DNA of 64,000 nucleotides from Chinchilla lanigera (Eukaryota; Chordata; Mammalia; Rodentia; Chinchillidae): positions 15,084,839-15,148,838 of the forward strand of contig NW_004955417.1 in assembly GCF_000276665.1 (NCBI RefSeq), in the 5' to 3' direction. The position numbers and the translations under genes are program-made. Below, one piece after another: positions 36,491 to 47,838 of the stretch (position 1 is the first letter of the stretch; each line of letters opens with the position of its first letter). The notes under the pieces were generated by a model. It was not told the origin of the DNA. It saw only the letters and a program-made list of their open reading frames with translations, and ran no database searches.

Positions 36491-36921
36491 CAATATCCAA
36501 ATCATAGCAGTGGTGAAGATTACAGACCTTACCAAATTTGTTCACAAATATCAACAACTAAAACAAATAGCAATTACAGTAAACCTTGGGGAAGAGCCAT
36601 GACCTGATGTTTACACTTACTATTATTTATTAATATTATAATAGTATTAAATATGTTGCTATTATTACAAACTATATCATTTAAAATGTTGTTTTCAACA
36701 AGAATTTATGAAAGATGGAAAGAAACTAGAAAGTATGTCCCATATACAGAAAAGCAGAAGCCAGAGAAACTGTTCCTAAGGAAACCCAGGTATTGAATTT
36801 ACAACACTTTAAATCACCTATTTTAGGGTGTTCAGAGAACTAATGACAGCAATGTGTACACAACTAAATAGAGATATGGGAATGATGTCTACCAAATAGA
36901 GAATATTAATAGAAAGAAATA

Positions 36922-37270
36922 CAGATTGAATATCCATTATCTGAAATATTTGATGCCAGAAGTGTTTCACATTTCAGATATTTTTGGATTTTTTGAGTAT
37001 TTGCATGTGTATATATAATGAGATATCTTGCAGATACAATCCAAGTTTAAATATAAAATTTATTTGTATTTCATGTAGAGCTTACATACTTAGTCTGAAG
37101 GTAATTTTATCCAGTATGTTTACTAATTCTGTGTACTGTGTTATGTGCCAGTATTTTAGCTGCAACCTATCACAAAGTCACATAGAATTTTTCCTATGGC
37201 ATCATGTTGGCACTGAAAAAGCTACTGATTTTAGACCATTTTGAATTTTCAGAACAGGGATGCTCAACCT
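36922..37270 (+). mobile_element. Non-autonomous Tigger-type element (MITE)
   Basis: It starts CAGATTGAATATCCATTATC and ends GAACAGGGATGCTCAACCT, whose complement (AGGTTGAGCATCCCTGTTC) pairs with the start as a terminal inverted repeat. The inner sequence (AGAAGTGTTTCACATTTCAG, ATAATGAGATATCTTG, CTGAAGGTAATTTTAT, GGCATCATGTTGGCACT) agrees with a known mammalian MITE. No coding capacity. Confidence 0.75.
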
Positions 37271-37399
37271 ATCATAATTTTTTTAAATTAATAGAAGTTC
37301 CAAAGTTGAAAAGTATAATAACTGAAATGAAAAATTCAGTGGTGGGAGCTTGACCACACATTTGAGCAGTCATTGAATGAAGATGGGTCCATTGAGATG

Positions 37400-37900
37400 A
37401 TTGAGTATGAAGAACAGAAAGAAAAAAGAATGAAGAAAAATGAACTGAACTTCAGAAACCTGTGGTACACCAGTAAGGATAGCAATATATGCATAATGGG
37501 AATGCCAGAAAGGAAGGAGAGAAAGGGGAAGAAAGAATATCTGAAGAAATAATGACTGAACACTTCCACCAAAACCTGTGAAAGGTATATATCTAAGAAG
37601 CTCAGTGAACTTGAGGTAGAATAAACTAAAAAGATATCTATACCTAGTTACAAACTATGCAAAAGACAAAGATTCCTAAAAATAATAAGAGAGAAGTGAC
37701 TCATAATGTGTAAGGTATATTGATAAGAATATTAGCTTATTTATCATTTTAAAATTGTGGCCAGAAAGTAGTGCGGTAACCTATTCAAAGTAATGAAAGA
37801 AAAATACTTCTTATGAGGAAAAACTTGCCAAATTGAAGGAGCTTGTAAATGGCTGGGACAAATGACAAATGTCAACATGTATTCTGCTTTAAGTTTGTTT
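37400..37900 (+). mobile_element. Old L1 ORF1 fragment
   Basis: AACCTGTGGTACACCAGTAAGG, ATATATGCATAATGGGAATGCCAGAAAGG, AGAATATCTGAAGAAATAATG, AAGAAGCTCAGTGAACTTGAGGTAGAATAAA and GCAAAAGACAAAGATTCC give the order of ORF1 in old L1/HAL1 copies. It lies in the sense direction of VPS13B. No intact frame. Confidence 0.65.
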
Positions 37901-37984
37901 CATAAGACTCCACTTAAATGAATCTGGAACTAGAAATTATAAATGACACATTATAGTCTATTTTTTTTCTTTAAAGATAATGAA

Positions 37985-38190
37985 AGCATATAGGATTTAT
38001 AGCCAAGAAGCCTACCACTTAATAAATGTGTAATTTTGAGCAGGTCACCCAACTTCTCTGAGCAACAATTAATTCATCTGTAAATGGAGAAAATATTTTC
38101 CTCACTAAGATAATGTATAAGAAAAGTCCTTATAAATTATAAAGGACAATTTAGAGTCGTGCTTCTCCTACCACAGCTTCTATCACTACT
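37985..38190 (+). repeat. MIR
   Basis: GAGCAGGTCACCCAACTTCTCTGAGC and AATTCATCTGTAAATGGAGA are MIR core words in the right order. Confidence 0.7.
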
Positions 38191-39448
38191 ATTACTGCTA
38201 CTCCTGGGAACACTATAATAGAACAGCTGCTCTTTTTTTATTACAGAAATCTAGAAATGTGGTGGGAGGAGAAGAAGGTAGCATCCTCTCCTGTAACCAA
38301 ATTTCAGTAACTGAATTCAGAGTGGAAGCTCTAGCTTTGTGTTCTAACCAGCCCTACACCTCCCCTGTCTACCTACCAGCTCTGTGTTATACACACTTGT
38401 ACAGGAAAGACACTTCCTCTTTGACTTTTTCTAGGTGATTTAGTAGCACTGAATGGACAGTGTAGTTGCCCAGTTTCAGCAGCCCCTGTGCAAAGAAAGC
38501 AGAGCTGTTCTTCCATGAGGACAGATGGGCAGTTGTAAACCTGCTAATAGTCTTGGCAGTACTATTAAGTAATAAAAACAAATTAAGTGCCAAAATATTC
38601 TTTGTACCAAAAATATTTTTAAATGGCCAACAGACATGCAAATCTGCCCAAATTAGCCATCAAATGGAAACAAATTGTGGAATAACATTTAAATGCAAAA
38701 ATAGATGTGCTCTTACCAACTGGCAGATATACAACCTAAAATATATTCATATGCAAAGACCACATATGCTTAGAATACAGTTTATTATGTATGGCTGGCT
38801 AATTTTTTAGGTCCTGTCAAATAATGGATAGCAAAACAAAATGTAATAAAAAAATATATAATCTTGACAGTCATTTGAAATGTACCATGTGTTACATGTG
38901 GAATGTTTTCCAGTGAAACCAATTTTCTTGTTCCCACTTCCTATGACTCAATACTGGATATTCAGGCTTTCTAAACTATTTTTTGGCACCAAACTTTCTT
39001 GGAATAATCATCTTTCCTTCAAGATTTTCAGTACATGCATTAGTAATAAATCTTCTGTTATAGATACATAACTAAAAAGATCATTCACATCATGTCTTTC
39101 AAACCTAAGAGCACATAATAAAGTTATTTCAGTAGGTCATACAAAGCAGGGCCCTGAGTTTTGCTTGAGAGTAATTAATTGCTACCATGTGAAGAGTAAG
39201 CATAATGTGACTACATTAGATTTTTGTTTAATTATGTCACTACCAACCTAGAGATTAGCTGGACAATGTCAGCTTCTAACTCAAAGACAAAGGAAGATTA
39301 GTGAGCCAAAGCAAAGTTTATTAAAAATGGATATAATGCCAAAATAATTTGAAGGGAAGAACTAGTACATAAAAGGCCTTTTAAAATTAGAAAAAAAAAA
39401 AAACAACTATTGAAGATGACACTGTTATCTTTCCAGCAACTATCTTTT

Positions 39449-39548
39449 TTTTTTTTTTTTTTTTTTTTTTTGGTCTGTGCTGGGGAGTGAGCCCAGGACG
39501 TCCATCATACTAGGCAAGTCCTCTATAATTGAGCTACATCTCCAAAGC
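39449..39548 (-). mobile_element. Old ID-like SINE
   Basis: A 28-T run (tail complement) is followed by TGCTGGGGAGTGAGCCCAGGAC, TAGGCAAGTCCTCTATAATTGAGCTACATCTCC, the complement of a diverged ID-type tRNA body. Confidence 0.75.
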
Positions 39549-39735
39549 CTATTCATTAGCTTAAACGTTACTTATAAAGCATATGCCATATACTAGACTC
39601 TGGATGGATTTATTGGACGAAGAGCCATAGGTCTTTTCGAATAATGGTCTGAGAATATACAGCATGCAAGCTAGGCTTAAAGAAGTAGCGACAGGCTAAT
39701 TTTAAAACCACAGCCATTATTCCTAACCCTTCTAA

Positions 39736-40960
39736 ATGAGGACTCAATTGCAACACATCCACACTTCCCTCTTTTCTAATCACCATCCAAGTATGAGATT
39801 TATACCTTCCTGTGCAGATACTGATTTGTGTGTCTTTTTCCTACGTTTCACTAACTTCCTTCCCCTGCCTCTAACACCTAACACTTTTCCATGGAGCCCT
39901 CTGGAACAGCAGCTATAAGATTAGTGAACTCCCAAACCTCACCCTCTTCTTAAAGCATTTCTTCTACCACATTACCTTAAATAAAACTGTGCTCTCCCCT
40001 AGGACCTTACGTTCAGCAGTGTGCCATAGAGCCTGCTTATATCTTGTATTCCTTTTTTCCTTAATAACAAGATATAAGGTATCTGCCATTTGCCTGCTCT
40101 GTCTACTTTTCTGTCAAATTCCTGTTTCTTTAAGGTCCGTTCTAATTAGTTATGGCGTTGTAACCCTTCTTTGTTGTTGCCTTCTGCTGACCTTTTGAGG
40201 AACTTTCTCATGCTCAGAAGTCCTTGGTGCCCACAGCTTTCTGTCTTTTCTTCACTGCTGTCGGCATGCATGTGAATGACCCAGCCAGAGCCCTACCTTG
40301 CTCTCATCTCACAAGTGTTCTCTTCCCTGCCATCTACCTGTTCACTCTAATACAAAGCCCCGGATCTTGTGATTGTCCAAAATCTTCCTACCTCCAAATC
40401 CATTTGTTCCTGCATCCTAGTGTCCCTCACAGTTTCTCAGCCCTCCAGCCTGCTTACCCAGCACTTTCTAGTACAGTCATTCATTAAGCTATAAGTAAGC
40501 CAATGTGTATGTAAGCCGAGGTGATTTCTCCAAATCTGTCAGCGCATTGTGTTTTCATATTCTTTTAATTTACTCCTTCCTGTCCAGGTTACATTCTTAA
40601 TGTCCTCCAGGTAACATTCTTAACTCATCATTTAAAACACTTGCAAATAAATACCTTAAACTTCATTAGTCACTGTCCTTCCATCACATACTCTTGAATA
40701 AAGGCTAATGCTAGATGAGCCCTGTAACTCTGCACCAACACATTTAACTTCTCTTGCACACTCTAGATGAGCTAGCTTCTTACTCAGTCTCTACAGAATA
40801 GCTCGTAGGCACCCACAACAAAGGTTGTCTGCAAATGAACTCATGATCACCACTCCTCCACACTACCTGTACCACATACTCCTCAGAGACAGATCAGTTC
40901 AGCCCATCCCATTAAGCGACATCAGCATCCACACAGTTGTTCAAGCCCAGCAGCCTGGGA
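39736..40960. other. C/T-rich intronic block, origin unclear
   Basis: About 1.2 kb with pyrimidine-rich composition on the + strand and several short ORFs of low complexity. Parts resemble degraded old repeats, but no end or family could be set. Confidence 0.35.
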
Positions 40961-41059
40961 GTCACCTTTGACACTTCTCATATACGATCAATCACCAAAA
41001 CTTACTAATGTTTATGTCCCAAGTACTTCTCACTAACCTCCAAAATTCTTAATTTGGCT

Positions 41060-41190
41060 TAAAAACATATAGGTCTTATTACCCTCATTTCACAAATGAG
41101 GAAAGTATGACTTAGATTTGTTAAATAGACTGCCTGAGATCACAGAGCAGTGATTTAAGTGCCAGGGTTTGGATCTTACCTCAAGTGGGA
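41060..41190 (-). repeat. MIR
   Basis: TTATTACCCTCATTTCACAAATGAGGAAAG and GCCTGAGATCACAGAGCAGTGATTTAAGTGCCAGGG give reverse-complement MIR. Confidence 0.75.
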
Positions 41191-41563
41191 TACCAGTGAG
41201 ATATTTTGTAAGATGGAAAAATAAGGTAATATAAAGATTATGATCTATGTGATTTTTTCTTTTATAAATTTATGGCTCCATAAATGAGTGACTGGACATT
41301 GAATAAAGTTACCTTTAAAATAGTAATTATACTCATTATTAACTTTTTTGAAGTTAACATTCAAAATTAATTAATATTCAAAATTAATTTTTGAAGTTAA
41401 TATGCTTATAATGGAAAAATGGTAAATGACTTTCATAAATGTGCTTATAAACATACAGTTTAAATCATTTTCAACAGGGGTTTCATTAGAGGTGAATTTA
41501 GTACTATCCCTTCATTAACCAATGACATAGAATACATAAAAGAAAATCCTGACAAATGCATAA

Positions 41564-41914
41564 CTAACATCTACTGGAATGTTTTTCTGTAGTAGTTTTC
41601 TGAATTTTCAGAGTAGCTTGGACTGTTCCAGGTGAGGTATGGAAGCAGAGAGTCAGCACCACACGATTGTGAACTAAACACAGTTTTCTTCGGCTTTCCT
41701 CCACATTTTTTGAACTCCCACTGCGCTTCCTTCCCCTGGCCAAGTGTTGGTACAGTCCACTTTCACTGTTCTTAAACTGGTGAAAACTTACTAAACACTT
41801 TTTCCATGAGGTCCTACTCTGCTTTCCCGTGTGACAACTGATTTTCCCTAGGTATTTTTCTTTTATTTTAAAGAGAAAAAAATTTTTCAAAACAAGACAA
41901 CAGGAGGGTAACAA
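41564..41914 (-). other. Unrecognised ORF, 116 codons
   Basis: An open - strand frame. The part 41870-41580 has higher GC than its surroundings and a Lys/Arg/Ser-rich product (for example ARGRKRSGSSKNVEESRRK). I recognise no family. Its first codons fall in the A/T-rich border with the adjacent L1. It could be an old retrocopy fragment. There is no other support. Confidence 0.2.
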
Positions 41915-42490
41915 TGGTTAATACATTGCATATTGTTATCTTTCAATTGGTTACTCAGAGTACAAGATATAAGCATTTAATTGTCTAAATAAGATTAACA
42001 CAAACCTTTCTTTTCAATGAACTAAAAGAAATTAGTAGTATAACTATCTTGTGTGTGTGTGTGTGTATGTATTGTTTCTTTGTTTTTCCCTTCCTTCTTT
42101 TCTCCTTTCCTCTATCCCAGTATCTCTTTCCTTTTGAACAGTTTCTTCCCATTTTATATCTATTGTACATTTTGGATCTTATTTACTCTTTCTGCTTCTC
42201 ACACTAGGGAGCCAATATAATGTTTGCATATGTGCATCTGGTTTATTTCATGTATGAATATGGTCTTGAGTTTCATCCATTTACCTGTAAAAGTCTCCAG
42301 TTTATTCCTCTTTATGGCTGAGTAATACTCCATTGCTTAAAAGTACCACATCTTTTTAATCTGTTACTTGGGTGGTGGGCATTTTGGTTGTTTCCAAGAT
42401 CTAGCTATTATAAATTATGCTGCTATAAATGTGGGTGCACATATTTCGCTGTGGTGCAATGTGTTTAATTCTGGGAAGATACCCAGCATT
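41905..42490 (-). mobile_element. 5'-truncated L1
   Basis: It parallels 6870-7560: the 3' UTR with a GTAACAATGGTTAATACATTG block, a (GT)n run (42049-42066), a T/C-rich part, then the complement of the ORF2 end (GAGTTTCATCCATTTACCTG, TTTATGGCTGAGTAATACTCC, GCTATTATAAATTATGCTGCTATAAATGTGGG). It breaks off at about 42485. Confidence 0.85.
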
Positions 42491-42979
42491 CCTTAGCTAT
42501 TGTGTATAGCTGTAATATAGAACTTGTGGAGACAGTATCAAAAACAAAATTTTTCACTCTATTTTCTATATAATCTGTCAAGAAAATTATGCTGAACTTT
42601 ATGTTCCATCATTTATATTGCAAGAAATAATATGTATATTAATAATGCCTTTTCTGAATTCTTTTGCCCTCTTCTAACTGAGATTCTTGTATGCCTTGGT
42701 AGTGGTTTATGCCACACTCCCCAAGTCTCTTTTGTTCCTGGTTACAGGTCTCACTGGCAGTCCCGAGAGGAGTTAAATAGTGACATTCTTTTATCTCTTA
42801 AGCCATAGGATACATGAAGCCCTGAGTTTGACGTATATATAGCAGAAAATTATATTGAATTACACTTACATAGTTCCTGAACATCTAGATTTAAGACTTT
42901 TTTTTCATACTAGTCCAATCTGTGGTTAAGAAATCTAGTGAGCAGGATTCTTACAATTTTCCTGATTCTGGTTATAGTA

Positions 42980-43235
42980 TATAGGCTTCACAAGTATTCT
43001 TTAAGCATGAGGAGGATAAGCTCTTACTATGTGGTATTAAATAAAATACTTGTCTCATTAATTATTCCAAAAGTTCATGAGAATAGCTCTGTTATTATTA
43101 TCCCCCTTTTGGGAAATATAGGAGCTAATTATTAAAATTAATTTACCCAAGAACTTACAGCTAATGGAGCTAGGATTGAATCCCAGTAGGTCTGGCTGCA
43201 GAGTTCTCACTTTCTGTACTTCTTTGTGGGGCATC
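42980..43235 (-). repeat. MIR
   Basis: TTACCCAAGAACTTACAGCTAATGGAGCTAGGATTGAATCCCAG (about 43141-43185) followed by TCTGGCTGCAGAGTTCTCAC is reverse-complement MIR. The 5' half is weaker. Confidence 0.7.
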
Positions 43236-43264
43236 TTTAATGTGCCAAGATGGGCTAGATCACC

Positions 43265-44240
43265 CAGTATGTGTGTATTCATTCATTCACTTATGAATTA
43301 TTCATTCATGCAGCAACTCTGTTTGAACATTTGCTCTATATACTGTGCCAGCTGCTGTAGAAATCCAAAACTTAACCAAATGGAAATCATTCACTCAAGG
43401 AATATGTCTATCAAAGAATATACCATGTATAAAAATAAGTATAACATGAAGTATACAGTGATAAAAGCTATAGAATAGATTCCCTTTTTAAGACATTATT
43501 GGCGTTTAGAAAAGTTTTTCCATCTGGGAAGGTGAAAAGTCTCGGAGAAAGGTAGCATTTGATTTTGTTCTTGATATATGGGAAGGATTTATACATGGGA
43601 CAATGACAAAGTAGGAAGTGTATAAGTATGTAAGGCTAAGAGAAATAAAGGAACAATTACCCAGATAGAGGAGGTTAGAGAAAAATATGCCTTGGATAGC
43701 GAGAAAAGACAATTTCAGTAAATGATAGCTAAAAGCAGAATAGTATGGTTATGTTACTTCTCAGTTTGCAGACATGTGCCCCAGTTTCATCACACAGTTA
43801 ACTGCTTAGGCCTGTTTTTATTCTCCCTCCTTCTATCTAACAACTCTTCATATATGGATGCTCCTGTCACTTCTAAAAGAAAGAAAGTTCATTACAGGTG
43901 GAAGTCAAATGTATTCCCATTGAAAGATGCAGAATAATTTATTCAGGAAAGAAAGGTTAAAGAAAAGTCTATTCACTCAGGAAACCTTTTTGATATACTA
44001 TTTTGGGGCCCCAAACTGTACTAAGTGTTAAGAATAAATTTTAAAGTAATATGCCCTTTCTAACCCTGCCCCAGAGTCTCAGAGTCTAATAAGCGGAACA
44101 AACAAATAAGAAATTTCAGGGTACAGTGAGCTCTGTGATAGAGGAGTGTACTAGGAACGACAGCACAAGAGAAGTCGTGGGCAGCTCAAAGAATGGTAAT
44201 CAGGGAAAACTTCCAAAAGAGGAAACACATCTGAGCCCAG
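43265..44240 (+). repeat. Old mammalian repeats, two diverged pieces (family not assigned)
   Basis: TTCATTCATTCACTTATGAATTATTCATTCATGC followed by a degraded 'tactgtgccagctgctgtag' block, and again from about 43935 TTATTCAGG..AAACTGTACTAAGTGTTAAGAATAAA..AATAAGAAATTTCAGGGTACAGTGAGCTCTG, are in the order of a widespread old repeat. The section between them (43500-43930) looks unique. Confidence 0.4.
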
Positions 44241-44946
44241 TCTTTTTGTTCTTTTTTTTAAAAAAAATAAATAGGATCAACCCAAACATTCTTATTTTAA
44301 AACTTACTTACATTAAATACTTAAATTATTGCTGTTTAATATTAAATATTTCAGTTTGCCATATCCTTGTATCTTTTGTATTAGCATATGTAAATATTCT
44401 TTACTCATTTGGATGCTTGTATAGCAATCTGTTCTGTAGATCTAAAACTAATCTGATAGAAATTTTCATTGTTTCAACTTGTCTTACTAATACAGTACTG
44501 AAGTAAAAGTACACCCAAAGCATGCAATATACATAACACACACATATGTATACCATATATAAGCACAAACACTCTTGCTTTGGAATTTCTGTAAGGCAGA
44601 TTCTTAGAAATATACTTTCTAGGTAAAGTACCCTCCCAAAATATTGTGTATGGATTTTTTTTACCATACCAAGTTTTTTACCATGTACAAAAATTAGAAC
44701 CATTAATCAATCTTCTTAGACTGCCAGATTAATATATAAAAAATTATATTATTGGTCTAATTTCTTTGAGTACTAGTAGAGTATCTTTTCATGTCTACTG
44801 ATTGGTTATCTTTTATCTGTAAACTCATTGCTGTCAGGGCCTAGGAATTTACCCTATACATAATAAGTTATCTTTTTAGTGTTTCCTGGATGCTAGCAAG
44901 AGATATAAGACGGGTCAGAAATGAGGACTTTCATATCCAGGTGTGG

Positions 44947-45043
44947 GGGCTGGGGATTTAGCTCAGCGGCACAGCTCCTGCCTGGCAAGCGCGAGGTCGG
45001 GAGTTCGATTCCTGGTACCAGAAAAAAACAAAACAAACAAACA
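44947..45043 (+). mobile_element. Young ID-like SINE inserted at a B1 5' end
   Basis: GGGCTGGGGATTTAGCTCAGCGG to GATTCCTGGTACCAG plus an AAAAAAACAAAACAAACAAACA tail. The 14-bp target duplication ATATCCAGGTGTGG lies at 44933-44946 and 45044-45057. The second copy forms the first bases of the B1 that follows, so the ID landed within the B1's 5' end. Confidence 0.93.
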
Positions 45044-45047
45044 ATAT

Positions 45048-45190
45048 CCAGGTGTGGTGGGACACTCCTGTAATTCCAGTACTAAGGAGACTAAGGCAGG
45101 AGGATCATTGTGAGTTAAAGGCCAACATAGGCTACATAAGTGAGTTCAAGGACAGCCTGCACTACGTAGCGAGACACTGTCTCAAAAGAC
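45048..45190 (+). mobile_element. B1 SINE
   Basis: CCAGGTGTGGTGGGACACTC, CTGTAATTCCAGTACTAAGG, CTAAGGCAGGAGGATCATTG, AGGCTACATAAGTGAGTTCAAGGACAGCC and GAGACACTGTCTCAAAAG: full B1 order with the second-box duplication typical of rodent B1. Confidence 0.9.
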
Positions 45191-46072
45191 ATGAGAACTT
45201 TATTGGTTGCAGTACAGCAAGCAGTGTGAGCATCGTGTTTATATTGTTTCCCTTTGTCCCCAAGTTGCACAAGGGTAATGCAGAAGGACTGTGGCAGTGT
45301 TACACATGCAGTCAATAGTTGGCGTAGTTGAAGATCACAAAGCTTGACAGTTGAATAGTATGTTGTTGTTTTTTTCCAGTTATAATTTTACCAGTTTCCC
45401 ATGGATGAATTTTATTGCATGCAAAGAAATACTACCTTATTACAAAATGAAAAATAGTGACAGATTTCTTTTCTCTTACACTGTATCTTTGTAGCCTTCA
45501 CAATTTTGATTCTTTTGGAATTACTTTTGTGTTAAGAGTGATATATAGGGACCTGCTTTAGTGTTGCCAAATGACTAGCCAGCTCCTACAACCTCATTTT
45601 CCATCTTTCCCCAACTTGTTTGAAGTGGAGTCTTCAATATATAGTAATATTTCATCTGTACTTTACTGCTCTTAATTTCTTATTCTAGTCTTCTATTTGT
45701 ATGTTACTACTCCATCTGTATCTTCTATTTACTATAGATTTATAATACCATAAGGAATTTGTTCCCATTATTTTTCTTATGTTTAGAAAAATTTAGCTGT
45801 TTTCACTTGTTTTTGAATGAACCTTTTAAAATAAACAAGATGAATATAACTATGAGTAGAAGTCCTAAGCCACTGCCTTTTATAATTTTATATTTTTTTT
45901 ATGAAGCTCTAATTTGAATTTCAACAAATCCAGAAGCATAGTTTCTATTTATAACATCTAAAATTTTTTTTAATTTTTAATCCATATGTTTGTGGTGCAT
46001 AATGAATATATTCATTGTAGGGTATTGTTACATATACATAATCATATCTTGATTTTCTGTATTTTAACACAG

Positions 46073-46269
46073 GTTCCTTGTAGTTTGGAATACTGGGATG
46101 AAATCCAGAAGGTCTTTGTTGCTTTTCGTGAATTTAGTCTATCTGAAAGCAAAGTTTGTGAACTGCAGTTGCCAGATATCAATCTTGTGAATGACCAGAA
46201 GAAACTGGTATCCTCAGATCTTTGGAGAATTGTCTTGAACAGCAATCAAAATGGAGCTGATGACCAAAG
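46073..46269 (+). CDS. VPS13B: VPS13B internal exon (1 of 4 in window)
   Basis: VPS13B is a rod-shaped lipid-transfer protein of the VPS13 family, about 4000 residues long, which works at the Golgi and endosomes. Human loss causes Cohen syndrome. This 197-nt exon follows a pyrimidine-rich CAG acceptor (46070-46072) and ends CAAAG|GTAACT. It is read in phase 0 from VPCSLEYWDEIQKVF through FREFSLSESKVCELQLP to LNSNQNGADDQ, leaving two bases (AG) that pair with the first base of the next exon to give Ser. The peptide matches my memory of the central part of VPS13B, ahead of and entering the adaptor-binding (VAB) region. The frame has no stop and stays open only a few codons past the donor. Skipping it would shift the frame. 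Confidence 0.9.
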
Positions 46270-47763
46270 GTAACTAAAGATGAGAAAAATAGTGACATTA
46301 CACTAGGAAACACTTACCAGATCACCTTATCTAGTAACCCACAATTAACTGTATATAATGTAGGTTGTCTAGCACCTGCATTTCTCTGAACTATGGATGA
46401 CAAACAGGAAGAAAGATAAAAATCTGATGCTGCACAGACTCTACTAAAAATCCTGTTTTATTCATAGAACAGTGTGTGCCCTCACTCCTTGTTCCTCAAA
46501 TACAAGAAAAAGGGTGTAACAATCAAACTTTTAAAAAAGTCATGCTGCATGCAAAAATATGGAGGACAAGAGCCATATAATAAACACCTCAATAGACTCT
46601 AAATTGCGTAGTAATCAGTATTATCATGGTAATACTGGGATGTTAAAAGGAAGATTAAATAAATTCGATTTTCTCCTTCTGAAAGGTAAATTTTGGAAAT
46701 ATTTTCATGTTAAATGGTTTTGAGAACTTTAAAACATGAACTTTCAGAGCTGTAGAATTCAGGTATTCCAAATCATGCCCCAGGACTTCCTATTCTGTGT
46801 CTCTTGCAGGATAGGAGGTTAGTGGCTGAAAAGAGCCAGATTATATCCTTTCCCCAGTGTTATCCTGCTTAACACATGGATTGACCCAAGGTCAAGAAAA
46901 ATAGCTTCAGCAAACAGTTCTTCAGCATATCTTCTGCTTTGTACATCCCTGCTAAGCCTTTCTGCTCTAGGTCTTATCCAAAGCAAGCAAGAAAGAAAAC
47001 CACAATCTGTGAAACACTTTTGTTGGATCACATAGTATTACATGTACCATGAGGCTATGTTTTTCATTGCTTTCAGTGTTGTACCTTCCAATTCTACTGA
47101 TGAATTGGCTTTAGTGTTATCTTACTCCCTTTATACAGTCTCTTTCCCCCCCAATAAAATATTCTGACACTAATGGAGACAAAAACATCCACCATTGCAG
47201 TACTCTATAAATCATGTTTTCTCTGTTACCTTTATTTTTGTCCATATGTATACATTTGTTATAATCATTTTGTATTGATTCCTACTTTATATTATGAAAA
47301 ATTACAAATGCTTTTTTCTTTTGAAAATATTTATTTTTTATTAATATTGTATTTTCATTGAAGAACCTTTGGAAGTTAAGAAAATAACACTACCCACAAT
47401 CATATTACACAGAAATAAGTTTTAACATTTTGATGTGTAGCCTCACAGTTTTTTTAATTACTTTATATGCTTAATAATAATAATATGTTTATATATTCTA
47501 TTTCAAGGTCATCTGGGCTCTTTAAAAATAACTGCCTTCCTAATATATTACAGAACCTAGTAATTAACTGTATAATTAATGAAAATATATTAGAAACATA
47601 AGGTCTTGGTTTTATAAAAAGCAGTACAGCAGTGAGAAACACCACCAATCCTACATGTAATTAACAGATGGGTTGATGACTTCTCACAACATTAAACTAT
47701 GTCCAGACAGACAGGGTAGCTGTCCTTATCCTCAGAATCCTAATTCATGAAAAGAGTCATCCG

Positions 47764-47838
47764 GTACTCACTTCGGCAGCACATATACTAAAACTGGAAC
47801 AATACAGAGAAGATTAGCAGGGCCCCTGCACAAGGATG
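47764..47838 (+). pseudogene. U6 snRNA retropseudogene, 3'-truncated
   Basis: GTACTCACTTCGGCAGCACATATACTAAAA..GATACAGAGAAGATTAGCA-type sequence (quoted in part) matches U6 from its first base to about base 75 (CACAAGGATGA), with a handful of substitutions (for example ACAATACAGAG for the usual ACGATACAGAG, and CAGGGCC for CATGGCC). The last 30 or so bases of U6 and any tail are absent. ATGAAAAGAGTCATCC lies at 47747-47762 and 47836-47851, a 16-bp target duplication whose second copy overlaps the U6 GGATGA. No snRNA promoter elements are expected in such a copy, so it is not a working U6 gene. Confidence 0.93.

Larger units (their letters stand above)
1..46072 (+). other. VPS13B: Upstream intron of VPS13B (partial), repeat-rich
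   Basis: No exon was recognised before 46073, so this stretch is inferred to be the 3' part of a large intron. The repeats in it are listed separately. The stretches between them (about 4.9-5.6, 5.9-6.8, 8.7-9.0, 9.1-13.4 apart from the entries at 10.6 and 11.6, 12-13.4, 15.3-16.1, 17.0-17.9, 19.6-21.2, 23.8-26.0, 31.4-33.3, 38.2-39.4, 39.6-41.0 and 45.2-46.0 kb) look like unique intronic DNA, with no ORF that resembles a known protein. The part at 39.7-40.9 kb is unusually C/T-rich. The intron ends with a pyrimidine-rich run and CAG at 46070-46072. A short exon without a recognisable peptide could be hidden here. Confidence 0.65.

Noticed and set aside
38387..38810. Overlapping ORFs of 84 (-) and 114 (+) codons
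   Set aside because: Both run into AT-rich low-complexity sequence, neither resembles a known protein, and no splice or promoter context is present.
44947..45020. tRNA-like body with A and B boxes
   Set aside because: It is part of an ID SINE with tail and target duplication, not a tRNA gene. The same holds for the other ID copies.
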